From Bruticola sp004554425 (GTDB lineage Bacteria > Vulcanimicrobiota > Xenobia > Xenobiales > Xenobiaceae), in the NCBI GenBank assembly GCA_958366945.1, contig CATXCY010000012.1, positions 1-58,459 on the forward strand: a stretch of DNA of 58,459 bases. The letters are read 5' to 3'. Of this stretch, positions 16,920-25,632 are shown piece after piece (position 1 is the stretch's first letter; the number at the start of each line of letters is the position of its first letter). The notes under the pieces are model-generated. The model searched no databases, was not told the origin of the DNA, and saw only the letters and a list, made by a program, of their open reading frames with translations. A program made the translations under genes and the position numbers.

Positions 16920-19433
16920 ATGGAGGCAGAAAAAGTCTACTCAACCGAAGCTAGAAACCTAACCCGCCGTTTGTTGCGTCTAATGCGTCGAGAATATAGC
17001 GATGGCTGCCGAGGCAATATCGACATAGAGTCAGCTTGGCATTTTTTTTGTCTCCATATCGACGAACTAGCTAAAGATGAAGCTTTCAGCTTGCGCCAAA
17101 TTGTCAAAAAATTGGCCGACTACAATTCTTTGCCGCAGCGAGTACGCCAGAATAGCCTAGTTTTAGTTGGCAAGGCCTTAGCTTTAATTGCTGAACCTAG
17201 CAAACTAGACCAGGCGGCATCTCATGCCACATCGGCTATTTCCGAAGCAAAAGCTTGTGCCTCCTCTATTGATAAAGCAAGCAAAAGTAGCTCTAATACC
17301 CAAGAGATGTATTCTGCGGCACAAACGCCTAATAGTCAAGCTGAAAGCGATTTTTTACTTACCGCTGAGCAACGGCGGCTTATTTCCTTTGCTCCAACTT
17401 TATATCAGCTGGATACACCTGTAGAGAAGATCCGCAGTATAGGGCGCACCAAACAAGCTATTTTCAACAATTTAGGCATTTATACCTTAAAAGATTTGCT
17501 TACCGACTACCCCAGACGTTGGGAAGATCGCCGCCATGTACAAAAAATAGCCGATTTGCGTCCAGGAGCTTTTGAGCAAATAAAAGCTGTAGTAGCTGAA
17601 GCTAAAACTATTGTCACAACTAATCGCAAGCGCCTTTTAGAAGTAGAAGTATTAGATGAAAGTGGCAGCCTAAAATTGGTCTGGTTTAACCAGCCTTATT
17701 TAAGCACTAAGCTGCGCCCAGGAGTACATATTGTAGCTTTTGGTAAAGCAGAATACGACCGCGGCCCCAATTTGCGCATGGCCTCACCAGAATTTGCCGA
17801 GCAGACAGAGAATTCACCTTCCTTCGGTCGCCTAGTGCCGATTTATAAACTAAGCGCCAAGCTTTACCAAAGCTACATGCATAAGCTAATGTTCAGACTG
17901 GTACCAGCTTGTGCTCAGCTTATGCCAGAAAATTTGCCTGCAGAGCTTTTGGACAAATATCATTTTTTGCCAAAATCGTTGGCCACTATGTATATGCACT
18001 GGCCAGCCAACTACGATCAGTTATTTAAGGCGCAGCAGCGCTTGGCTTTTGAAGAGCTCTTCACTTTGCAATTGCGCGTAGTTCATAAACGTAATTGTAG
18101 GCAAAATCAGCAACGCAACGTTTTTTATCACGATTTCCCCAGCCTTGACGCTGAATTTCAAAAGTTATTGCCATTTACTCTAACTGGCGCTCAACAACGT
18201 GCCGTCAAAGAGATTACTCACGACCTAGGCTTAAATCATCCCATGAATCGCATGTTGCAAGGCGACGTCGGTTCAGGCAAAACGGTAATAGCTGCCTATG
18301 CGGCTTTTGCGGCAATACGCAGCGGCTATCAGGCTGCCATTATGGCTCCGACAGAAATTCTAGCCCAGCAGCATTATTTAAAGTTGTGCCAACTTTTGGA
18401 GCCAGCAGGTTTGCGCATTTGTCTTTTAAAAGGCAGCTTGAGTAAAAAGAAAAAATTTCAAATCGCCGAGCAACTTAAAGCTGGCGAATTTGATCTAGCT
18501 GTGGGCACCCACGCTCTGATCCAAGAAAGCGTAGAATTTGCCAATCTCGGCTTGGTTGTCGTAGACGAGCAGCATAAATTCGGCGTTTTGCAACGCCAAG
18601 CCTTAAGCCGCAAAAGCGGAACGCACTTAAATTGCGACGTTTTGCTAATGACAGCTACACCTATTCCACGTACCATGTCTTTAACTATTTACGGCGACTT
18701 GGACCTTTCCAAATTGGACGAATTACCACCGGGACGCCAGCCTATCAAATCACGCTGTGTCCCCTTTCAAGAGGCCAACCGCGCTTATAAATTTATCGCT
18801 TCTCAAATTGAAGAAGGCAGACAAGCTTATATAGTATGCCCTCTTATCAACGAAAGCGATAAACTAGAAGCTAGCGCCGCTGTGCAAGAAGCTGAGCGCT
18901 TAAAAGAAGGCGTCTTCAAAAAATACCGGGTCGGCTTGCTCCATGGCAAAATGAAAGCTGCTGAGAAAGAAGCCGTTATGGAGCAATTTCGCAATGGCGG
19001 CTTCGATATTTTAATTTCCACTACAGTTATTGAAGTTGGTGTAGATGTAGGCAATGCCACAGTTATTTTAATTCAAGACGCCAACCGCTTTGGCATGGCT
19101 CAGCTTCATCAGTTGCGCGGTCGCATTGGGCGCAGCCAATTGCAATCTTATTGTTTGTTTTTAGCTTCCAGCGATTCGCCTTCCAATCGTAAATTAGAAG
19201 CAGTAGCTCGCCTTTCCGACGGTTTTGAAGTAGCTGAAGAAGATTTGGAAATTCGCGGTCCCGGCGATTATTTTGGCACACGCCAGTCAGGCTTCCCCGA
19301 ATTGATGTGCGCCGATTTACTGCGCGATCGCCACCTTTTGGAATTGGCCAAGCAAGAAGCGGCCATCTATGCCGATCGCTATCCGGCTGAAGAAGACTTA
19401 AACCAGGAAGAGAGCGACGAGAAACAAAATTAA
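16920..19433 (+). CDS. recG: ATP-dependent DNA helicase RecG
   Basis: 837-residue branch-migrating helicase acting at stalled replication forks and recombination intermediates. An N-terminal helical extension (1-150) precedes the wedge/OB domain (about 165-300). Then come the helicase motifs GDVGSGKT (Walker A), VVDEQHKFG (DEQH), TATPIPRTM and the QLRGRIGRSQ motif VI. The C-terminal GPGDYFGTRQSG is typical of RecG. E. coli RecG is 693 residues. The roughly 145-residue N-terminal extension resembles the RecG_N extension of some lineages such as Thermotoga and cyanobacteria. The SD GAGGAGG lies in the 24-bp gap after murB. Confidence 0.96.
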   Translation: MEAEKVYSTEARNLTRRLLRLMRREYSDGCRGNIDIESAWHFFCLHIDELAKDEAFSLRQIVKKLADYNSLPQRVRQNSLVLVGKALALIAEPSKLDQAASHATSAISEAKACASSIDKASKSSSNTQEMYSAAQTPNSQAESDFLLTAEQRRLISFAPTLYQLDTPVEKIRSIGRTKQAIFNNLGIYTLKDLLTDYPRRWEDRRHVQKIADLRPGAFEQIKAVVAEAKTIVTTNRKRLLEVEVLDESGSLKLVWFNQPYLSTKLRPGVHIVAFGKAEYDRGPNLRMASPEFAEQTENSPSFGRLVPIYKLSAKLYQSYMHKLMFRLVPACAQLMPENLPAELLDKYHFLPKSLATMYMHWPANYDQLFKAQQRLAFEELFTLQLRVVHKRNCRQNQQRNVFYHDFPSLDAEFQKLLPFTLTGAQQRAVKEITHDLGLNHPMNRMLQGDVGSGKTVIAAYAAFAAIRSGYQAAIMAPTEILAQQHYLKLCQLLEPAGLRICLLKGSLSKKKKFQIAEQLKAGEFDLAVGTHALIQESVEFANLGLVVVDEQHKFGVLQRQALSRKSGTHLNCDVLLMTATPIPRTMSLTIYGDLDLSKLDELPPGRQPIKSRCVPFQEANRAYKFIASQIEEGRQAYIVCPLINESDKLEASAAVQEAERLKEGVFKKYRVGLLHGKMKAAEKEAVMEQFRNGGFDILISTTVIEVGVDVGNATVILIQDANRFGMAQLHQLRGRIGRSQLQSYCLFLASSDSPSNRKLEAVARLSDGFEVAEEDLEIRGPGDYFGTRQSGFPELMCADLLRDRHLLELAKQEAAIYADRYPAEEDLNQEESDEKQN

Positions 19434-19460
19434 CCTTGTTATAGGAGCATAATAAATAGC

Positions 19461-19967
19461 ATGAATAAAAATCCCCGTCTGCCTTCGCGTACTTGGATGC
19501 GTCCCACTACCAGCAAAACACGCGAAGCTTTAACGGCTACTTTACGCCCTTATATCGACGAATGTAGTAAGGTGCTAGATTTATTTGCCGGTACCGGCTC
19601 TTTAGGATTAGCTCTTTTAGAAGAAGGCTGTGCCGAAACCACTTTTGTAGAAGGCGATCGCCGCTCACTAAAATTTTTACACGAAGCTGTCGAGAATAAG
19701 GGCCAAATCATTTTTGGCCAATTGCCCAAAGCTTTAGAGAAGCTAAACGGACGCCAATTTGATATTATCGTAGCCGATCCGCCCTACAACAGCGAAGCTG
19801 GCCCGCAAACACTAGCTCTATTGGATAAGTACACCGCTCCAGGTGCCATAGTAGTATTTGAATATCATCACAAAGAAAACTATCCCCAAGATTTTGCCAA
19901 TTTTAAAGTAATAAAAGATAAACGCTTTGGCGAAACTTCGCTTACTTTTTGGCAAAAGCAAGATTAA
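19461..19967 (+). CDS. rsmD: 16S rRNA m2G966 methyltransferase RsmD
   Basis: 168-residue SAM-dependent methyltransferase, expected to modify G966 of 16S rRNA. Seen are MRPTTSKTREAL, motif I VLDLFAGTGSLGLALLEEG, the acidic EGDRRS, and the catalytic DPPYNSE. It is shorter than E. coli RsmD (198). The usual N-terminal RIIGGxxRGR strand is missing, and the gene starts after a SD (AGGAGC) only 27 bp from recG. It is in the murB-recG-rsmD operon. Confidence 0.88.
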   Translation: MNKNPRLPSRTWMRPTTSKTREALTATLRPYIDECSKVLDLFAGTGSLGLALLEEGCAETTFVEGDRRSLKFLHEAVENKGQIIFGQLPKALEKLNGRQFDIIVADPPYNSEAGPQTLALLDKYTAPGAIVVFEYHHKENYPQDFANFKVIKDKRFGETSLTFWQKQD

Positions 19968-20044
19968 ATAAATCAATTTTTAGTAACTATAAGCTAGAAA
20001 TTGCGCTGCAATTTGTTGCCCAACAAGAAAGTGTCAAAAACGAT

Positions 20045-21403
20045 ATGGATAAAGTTAATAAAGGCTTAGCCGCATTGTCTTCGGGCAAAGCGAATAGTAG
20101 CTCAGTCAAAAGCGATGAATTTAACAAATACTTGGCTACTTTGCCTCCAGGAAGCGAAGCCATTGCGCAAACAGCCTGGAATTTTGTGCCTGCCGATTTA
20201 CGCAAAGAGCTCAATCTCAATATAAAACTTTTCAGCAACATTGCCCAAGCCAATCCGGCTGCCCTAGGCGATATTATGGAATTGCTTAAGCGTCAGGCCG
20301 GGCCAGCTTTTGCTCCTATTTCCAAAATAGCCGTTTTGGGGCCAGTTAATGTAGGCAAGTCGACGCTTTTTAATGCTTTACTTAATGGTATCGGCGAAAC
20401 AGCAGATGTTTCCCCTATTCCCGGCACTACTGTAAAAGCTCAAAATGTCGCAGCCGGAGCCATATCGCTTATCGATACTCCAGGATTTAACAACGCCACC
20501 GAAGGCGGCCAATTAGAAAGTGCTTTGGCTATGCAAGAAGCGGAAAAGGCAGACTTTTTAATTATCCTTTTTGATGTTTCCCGAGGCATTACCGTAGCCG
20601 ATCGCAATCTTTACAATACATTTAAAAGTTTGCATAAGCCTTATTTAATAGCTTTAAATAAAATGGACCTTATAGACAAAAAGCTTAGAGATAAGGCAAA
20701 ATTTACCGCTGCCGCCTCCTTAGGTTTGTTGCCGGAACAACTTTATGCTATTTCTGCCCAAAATAAGGAAGGCGTTTACGATTTGCTCTTGGCTGCAGCT
20801 TATACAGAGCCGCGTTTATTGGGGGAAATGGGCAAATTGATACCAACTATGCGCCAAAAGTTAGGCTGGCAAGCCATTCGTCGAGCTACAGTTATATCTG
20901 GCGCCATAGCTTTAACTCCGCTCCCCTTTGCTTCATTTATCCCCCTAACTGCCAACCAAATAACCATGGTCTTGAGCTTGGCCAGAGTTTATGATAGACC
21001 GATCACTTACAAAATGGCTTCAGAATTGCTGACCACTTTAGGGATAGGCTTTTTGGGGCGTACTTTAGCCGGTCAGTTAAGTCAAATGGCCGGCCCTCCA
21101 GGATGGTTGGTTTCTGCTTCTATTGCCGCCACTTGTACTATAGCTATAGGCTACGCTTGTATGCTCTGGTTTGAGTCTGATATCAAACCCTCAGGCGAGT
21201 CATTTAAGCGTCTTTTCAAAGCTGTGGGCGACGCAGTCTGGGCCTCATTGAAAAATATCAAAAGCAAAAAAGCAGACAAGCCCAAACTTGACGAAGCGGT
21301 GCAACAAGCTATCGATAAAGTTACTTCCCAGCTAAAAGATGAAGAGTTCCAAAAAATGATTGACGAAGCTCAAGCCAAAGAAGCTACTAACCAGACCCTT
21401 TAA
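20045..21403 (+). CDS. Era/dynamin-like GTPase with C-terminal DUF697-type membrane domain
   Basis: About 452 residues. G-domain motifs are visible: G1 GPVNVGKST, G3 DTPGFNNA and G4 NKMD, with SAQNKEG for G5. After the G domain, the segment from IRRATVISGAIALTPLPFAS to ASIAATCTIAIGYACMLW carries paired hydrophobic helices like DUF697 proteins, so it is probably inner-membrane associated. The C-terminal tail is charged. The start is uncertain: ATG 20045 is the first in-frame ATG. A TTG at 19949, overlapping rsmD, would extend it to 484 residues but has no SD. Role unknown; it is downstream of rsmD in the same direction. Confidence 0.75.
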   Translation: MDKVNKGLAALSSGKANSSSVKSDEFNKYLATLPPGSEAIAQTAWNFVPADLRKELNLNIKLFSNIAQANPAALGDIMELLKRQAGPAFAPISKIAVLGPVNVGKSTLFNALLNGIGETADVSPIPGTTVKAQNVAAGAISLIDTPGFNNATEGGQLESALAMQEAEKADFLIILFDVSRGITVADRNLYNTFKSLHKPYLIALNKMDLIDKKLRDKAKFTAAASLGLLPEQLYAISAQNKEGVYDLLLAAAYTEPRLLGEMGKLIPTMRQKLGWQAIRRATVISGAIALTPLPFASFIPLTANQITMVLSLARVYDRPITYKMASELLTTLGIGFLGRTLAGQLSQMAGPPGWLVSASIAATCTIAIGYACMLWFESDIKPSGESFKRLFKAVGDAVWASLKNIKSKKADKPKLDEAVQQAIDKVTSQLKDEEFQKMIDEAQAKEATNQTL

Positions 21404-21501
21404 ATTTCACGAGATGGGCAACTTTGAAGCCAGGTTAAATTTTTCGATCTAGCGAAAGGGCCCGCCTCTAAGCCATAACAGAAAAGGAACAACTTACTAC
21501 T

Positions 21502-22065
21502 ATGCATATTAAAAACTTGCTTCTTAAAAGCGCAGCCGTAGTTTGCTTACTTTGTGCTGTAGGCTGCTCCGGCCCGCAAATTTCTACGCAGCCTCAAAAT
21601 TATAAAATTAACGCTAAAAGCGTCACTTTTGCTCCTCCACCTGCGGAAATTTGGCGCCAGCAAAAAGACGCTCAAGAAGCCAAAGACGGCGAGCAAGTCG
21701 TGCGCTACACGGCTATTAAAGACCCTGAGCAATTCGTCAGCGTTACTTCCGTAAATTTGGGCACTATGACCAGCTGGAGCGAAAATCCAGAAGCTACTGC
21801 CGAACTTACTAGAAAGTTTCAAAATCAAATTTTAAAACGCTCCGAATCGGAGATTTTGAAGCAAAAAGAAGTTAAGCTCGACGGAGAAATTGCTTTACAA
21901 CTTACTTACACATATTTAGAAGGCACTACCAAAGTTTGGGGACAGCAACTTTACGCTTTCCATGACAAACTGCTTTGGAATATAGCTTGCTCTTCTTCTC
22001 AAGCCAATCAAGAAGAAGCTGAAGCTGCTTTTAAGCATGTAGTCGATACTTTTAAGTTCAATTAA
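21502..22065 (+). CDS. Small lipoprotein, PsbP/DUF1795-like fold suspected
   Basis: 187 residues. The signal peptide LLLKSAAVVCLLCAVGCSG has a lipobox ending in AVGC, with the lipidated cysteine near residue 22. The mature part runs FAPPPAEIWRQQ ... VSVTSVNLGTM ... KFQNQILKR ... VKLDGEIALQLTYTY ... LYAFHDKLLWNIACSSSQ ... FKHVVDTFKF. This strand order is seen in PsbP/DUF1795-type small exported proteins. It resembles the exported protein at 31492-32022 in layout (see findings). Function is unknown. A bidirectional terminator follows. Confidence 0.75.
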   Translation: MHIKNLLLKSAAVVCLLCAVGCSGPQISTQPQNYKINAKSVTFAPPPAEIWRQQKDAQEAKDGEQVVRYTAIKDPEQFVSVTSVNLGTMTSWSENPEATAELTRKFQNQILKRSESEILKQKEVKLDGEIALQLTYTYLEGTTKVWGQQLYAFHDKLLWNIACSSSQANQEEAEAAFKHVVDTFKFN

Positions 22066-22088
22066 GTCGACAATATATACTGACTAGC

Positions 22089-22127
22089 AAAAAGACCGTC
22101 CGGCTTTTGCCGAGGCGGTCTTTTTGT
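22089..22127. terminator. Bidirectional terminator, lipoprotein/acpP
   Basis: Inverted repeat AAAAAGACCGTCC ... GAGGCGGTCTTTTT with loop GGCTTTTGCC lies between convergent genes. Confidence 0.88.
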
Positions 22128-22157
22128 TTGGTGTTCAATTAGAACAAAAGATGATTA

Positions 22158-22397
22158 CTAGGCTCTTTCGGCTAAGTATTTGATAGCGTCGCCGACATTG
22201 GTAATCTTGTCCTGATCTTCGTCGGGAATCTCAATGCCGAACTCGTTTTCGAAGGCCATAACCATCTCTACAACGTCCAAAGAGTCAGCGCCCAAGTCGT
22301 TGGTGAAAGAAGCGTCATCGGTTACGCGATCTTTAGTTACACCCAGCTGATCTACGACGATCTTGATAACGCGCTCTCTGATGTTCTCAATATCCAT
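22158..22397 (-). CDS. acpP: Acyl carrier protein
   Basis: 79-residue acidic four-helix carrier for fatty-acid synthesis. The phosphopantetheine attachment serine is in NDLGADSLDVVEMVMAFE (serine about residue 38). The gene is the last of a minus-strand group yceD-rpmF-fabG-acpP, 109 bp from fabG. Length matches the family exactly. A strong AAGGAGGTC-like SD precedes ATG. Confidence 0.97.
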   Translation of the reverse strand: MDIENIRERVIKIVVDQLGVTKDRVTDDASFTNDLGADSLDVVEMVMAFENEFGIEIPDEDQDKITNVGDAIKYLAERA

Positions 22398-22506
22398 TTT
22401 TAAAGACCTCCAAAAGTAATAAAAGAAAAACTACAATGTTTGTGCCTTGAAGCATACCACCAACAGTCGCTAAAACCTTTTTTTAAGCCGACTGCAGGAT
22501 TTTTTT

Positions 22507-23259
22507 TTACATGGCCATGCCGCCATCTACACAAATAACCTGACCAGTAAGATAGTCGGCTAAAGGAGAAGCCAAGAAGAAAACGGCTTTGGAGACGTCT
22601 TCAGGCTGGCCGGGACGGTTGAGAGGTACCTGGCTCAGCATGGCTTCTTTGGCAGATTCGGGCAATTTTTCAGTCATATCGGTTTGAATGTAACCAGGAG
22701 CGATTGCATTTACATTGACGCCACGGGAGCCGAGCTCACGAGCCAAAGACTTGGTAAAGCCAATTAAGCCGGCCTTAGAAGCGCAGTAGTTGGCTTGTCC
22801 AGGGTTACCCATAATACCCACAACGGAAGAAATATTGATGATTTTGCCGTGGTGCTGCTTCATCATAGCTTTGACCACAGCTTTAGTGCAAAGGAAAGCC
22901 GAGCGCAAGTTAGTGTTAATAACAGCGTCCCACTCACTTTCCTTCATGCGCAGCATTAAACTGTCGCGGGTTATGCCGGCGTTATTGACCAAGATGTCAA
23001 CTTTACCCAACTTGGCATAGATATTTTCAAATAATTCTTTTACTTGGTCGGCATCAGTTAAATCGGCAACAAAAGCATTAGCCAATTGGCCAAACTCTTC
23101 ATTCAGCCCAGCGGCGGCAGCTTCTACTAAACTTTGGTTGATATCCACTAAAGCAATAGTAGCTCCGGCCTTAGCTAACTGACGAGCGATAGAAAGTCCG
23201 ATTCCGCGTCCGGATCCGGTAACAACAGCTACTGAACCTTCCAAACTAATGTTTTGCAT
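22507..23259 (-). CDS. fabG: 3-oxoacyl-ACP reductase FabG
   Basis: 250-residue SDR enzyme that reduces 3-ketoacyl-ACP with NADPH. Seen are TGSGRGIG (cofactor loop), NNAG, the catalytic serine in NISSV, and YCASKAG (Tyr/Lys). The C-terminal PGYIQTDMTEKLPE and GGMAM end is characteristic of FabG. The ATG at 23259 (MQNISLEG) is preferred because GAGG sits six bases upstream. Two upstream in-frame starts would only add a non-conserved leader. No plsX, fabD, fabH or fabF accompany it here. Confidence 0.94.
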   Translation of the reverse strand: MQNISLEGSVAVVTGSGRGIGLSIARQLAKAGATIALVDINQSLVEAAAAGLNEEFGQLANAFVADLTDADQVKELFENIYAKLGKVDILVNNAGITRDSLMLRMKESEWDAVINTNLRSAFLCTKAVVKAMMKQHHGKIINISSVVGIMGNPGQANYCASKAGLIGFTKSLARELGSRGVNVNAIAPGYIQTDMTEKLPESAKEAMLSQVPLNRPGQPEDVSKAVFFLASPLADYLTGQVICVDGGMAM

Positions 23260-23435
23260 AAACATCCTCACATTAGCTGTTCGCAAACAGCATTCTCCCC
23301 CATTTTTTCAAAAAAAAACGACACAGTTACAAAGTTTTTTTACACACCGCCTTATTTATCTTCCCTTGCAAGAAAATAAACTACGGCGGCGCCTAGCCCT
23401 TTGTATCGGTGCCGCAGTTAAGCATATATTCGCTA

Positions 23436-23627
23436 TTAGTTCTCGTTCGCGTCGTTGGAAGCTAAAACTTGTCTTCCATTGTACTGACCGCAAGCTTTGC
23501 AGATGTGGTGCTGAAGTTTGGGAGCGCCGCAGTTAGAGCAAGCTACTACATTGGGCATCACCAAAGCGAGATGAGAACGACGCTTACGGGTCTTTGAACG
23601 GGGGGTTTTATATTTAGGATTGGCCAT
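23436..23627 (-). CDS. rpmF: 50S ribosomal protein L32
   Basis: 63 residues. The basic N-terminus ANPKYKTPRSKTRKRRSH is diagnostic, and the zinc-finger pair CSNCG ... CKACG marks the C+ paralogue type. It sits between yceD and fabG, the classic bacterial arrangement for linking ribosome and fatty-acid synthesis genes. Confidence 0.95.
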   Translation of the reverse strand: MANPKYKTPRSKTRKRRSHLALVMPNVVACSNCGAPKLQHHICKACGQYNGRQVLASNDANEN

Positions 23628-23723
23628 CTTGAATTGACTCCTCTTATTTAATGACTACAGCAGTTACGGCTTACATACCCAGAATTACACCGGAAGCTTA
23701 ACGCCGCTTATGTTAAGGTTCCC

Positions 23724-24260
23724 TCATTGGGGGGAGCCTGACGAAAATTTCTTAAGAGCCCCCCAGCGAGGATCGACTTCTTTCTCGGTAGATCCGCACT
23801 TGCAGGTTTTCTCATTAAGATTCTGCCCACACTGAGGACAGACGCCCCGGCATTCCTGACTGCACAAGGGACGATAAGGAAGACTGGCGATGATATTTTC
23901 TCGCGTCAATTCGTCAATCTTGAGCTCATTCTGATCATATCCAAAGACACAGAGCTCGTCAGCATCGACTTCATCATCACGCTCCAACTCCGCAGAACCT
24001 TCCGGGACAAAACGCTCATCAACATCTATGTCTAAAGGCTCGGAGTATTCAGCCGCACAGCGTGAACAAGTGAGGATAACCTTTACTTTTATCTTGCCAT
24101 GCACAGATATCTCACCATTGCCTACGCTGGTAACGGTGAGATCGAGCTTAACGGGGCCATCTAAGTTCAAACCGTCAAAAGACTCAACTTGACTAGTATG
24201 AATTTCTTTAGAAGCGCCGACGTTGCTGACAATATCGGATATGTCTAAATTCATAGCCAT
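23724..24260 (-). CDS. YceD/DUF177 family protein (23S rRNA accumulation protein)
   Basis: 178 residues. The CSRCAAEYSEPLDIDVDERF segment and downstream DELTRENIIASLPYRPLCSQECRGVCPQCGQNLN are the DUF177 signature, with additional C-terminal cysteines (CKCG). It almost always precedes rpmF, as here (96-bp gap). The ATG at 24260 is preferred because GGAG lies nine bases upstream. In E. coli YceD is linked to 23S rRNA processing; a direct activity is not established. Confidence 0.88.
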   Translation of the reverse strand: MAMNLDISDIVSNVGASKEIHTSQVESFDGLNLDGPVKLDLTVTSVGNGEISVHGKIKVKVILTCSRCAAEYSEPLDIDVDERFVPEGSAELERDDEVDADELCVFGYDQNELKIDELTRENIIASLPYRPLCSQECRGVCPQCGQNLNEKTCKCGSTEKEVDPRWGALKKFSSGSPQ

Positions 24261-24385
24261 TAGAAAAAACTCCACTTGCCAACCGAAAGCCGTCAAACGA
24301 CTCTGACAAGGCGGACAAACAGGAATGGGGTTATTATTAGCCTGGATATTATAAGTAAATAGGGGAAAATTGTAAAGAGGTTGGA

Positions 24386-24949
24386 CTACTCTTCGCTAAT
24401 TCGCTCTAGTTGTAAAAACTCCCAGCGACAGGGACTACCAGCACTAACTTCATGCATAGTGCGCTCACTTATTTGCCATTTCTCGTGGGAAAATTCTGGG
24501 TAGAAGGTGTCGCCAGGAAAATCGGCTTGCACTACGCTTAAATACTGACGCTGTACTAAAGGCCATACAGAAGCAAAAATTTCGGATCCCCCGATAAAAA
24601 CTATTTCTTTCTCCTTGGCATAAGCTTGCAAAAGGCTGTCTATATCGTGAAAAACTCTCACTCCTGAAGGTGCGACAAAAGAAGCATCTCTGGTTAAAAT
24701 TGCATTTTGGCGCTTAGGTAAAGGTTTGCCAATAGATTGATAAGTTTTGCGCCCCATAACTACAACTTTACCTAAGGTTAATTTTTTAAAATTAGCCGAA
24801 TCGTCGGGAATGCGCCAAGGGATTTGGCCCTGATAACCTATAGTGCGATTGAGAGCGACAGCACATATAGCAGAAATTAAAGGTTTAGAAGTATTGGCTA
24901 AACTCTGCTCTTTAATATTTAGGTCGGAAGTATTGTCTTTACTGGTCAT
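24386..24949 (-). CDS. folA: Dihydrofolate reductase
   Basis: 187-residue NADPH-dependent reductase producing tetrahydrofolate. It has an N-terminal extension of about 22 residues before the first strand ISAICAVALNRTIGYQGQIPW. Also seen are WRIPDDSANFKKLTLGKVV, VVMGRKTYQSIGKPLPKRQN and IVFIGGSEIF. The catalytic acidic residue is in the RIPDDS segment. Its start is 10 bp after the prepilin-like gene stop, so the two are probably co-transcribed. No thyA is adjacent. Confidence 0.95.
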   Translation of the reverse strand: MTSKDNTSDLNIKEQSLANTSKPLISAICAVALNRTIGYQGQIPWRIPDDSANFKKLTLGKVVVMGRKTYQSIGKPLPKRQNAILTRDASFVAPSGVRVFHDIDSLLQAYAKEKEIVFIGGSEIFASVWPLVQRQYLSVVQADFPGDTFYPEFSHEKWQISERTMHEVSAGSPCRWEFLQLERISEE

Positions 24950-24959
24950 AGTTACATTT

Positions 24960-25427
24960 TTATTTTTCGTCTTCTTCGGTATTCTGAGATTCGATTAGTC
25001 CTCTGACTGCCGAATATTTAGGGTAGTCGTCGTCCAACCCCATAATCTTATGATAATTACCCTTGCAAGAAAGCGTATAAGCATTTTTAGGAGCGGAAAC
25101 GACTTCATATCCTTGCAAATATGGAGCATTGCTTCCTGCTACTGGACAGGAAGGAATCGTGCGCATATAAGCATGACCATTGGTATCAACTGTAGTGATA
25201 GTATCTAACTTTTTAGGATACATACCAGAATTGTCAGTAGCATAAATTTCCATAGCTGCCGCTATAGAACGCAAATTGTATTTACAGCTACTAAGCTTAG
25301 CTGCATCTCGGCTTCTCATCATATTAGGCAACATAATAAGACACAAAATGGAAATAATAGCTATTACGATCATTAGCTCAATGAGTGTAAATCCCAAATT
25401 GCGAGCGTACACGGAAGTATGCTTCAT
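24960..25427 (-). CDS. Type IV prepilin/pseudopilin-like protein
   Basis: 155 residues with ATG 25427 (CTGGAG nine bases upstream). A short charged leader ends in RNLG-FTLIELMIVIAIIS, the class III signal cleaved by prepilin peptidase after Gly, followed by the hydrophobic N-terminal helix. The globular part has paired cysteines and SSCKYNLRSIAAAMEIYATD, typical of pseudopilins and minor pilins of diderm bacteria. The segment GNYHKIMGLDDDYPKYS near the end is a common motif in such stand-alone pilin-like proteins. No secretion ATPase or prepilin peptidase gene is nearby. It is followed directly by folA. Confidence 0.85.
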   Translation of the reverse strand: MKHTSVYARNLGFTLIELMIVIAIISILCLIMLPNMMRSRDAAKLSSCKYNLRSIAAAMEIYATDNSGMYPKKLDTITTVDTNGHAYMRTIPSCPVAGSNAPYLQGYEVVSAPKNAYTLSCKGNYHKIMGLDDDYPKYSAVRGLIESQNTEEDEK

Positions 25428-25632
25428 AAAAAAATGCTCCAGCTTTAGAAATAACGCTTTCGGTCTTGCTTTCTTGGCAAATAGTCTTTTTCCCCTACAA
25501 TTCGGTTTTAATTCTAACATTATGGCTATTATAGGCTATACTTTTGCCTTTTCGGCTTTCTTTTAGTATGGAAGGAAGCCGCCCAGTAGACAAGGAAAGT
25601 TGGCCGCAATTTTTTTAAGTGAATAATTTATT

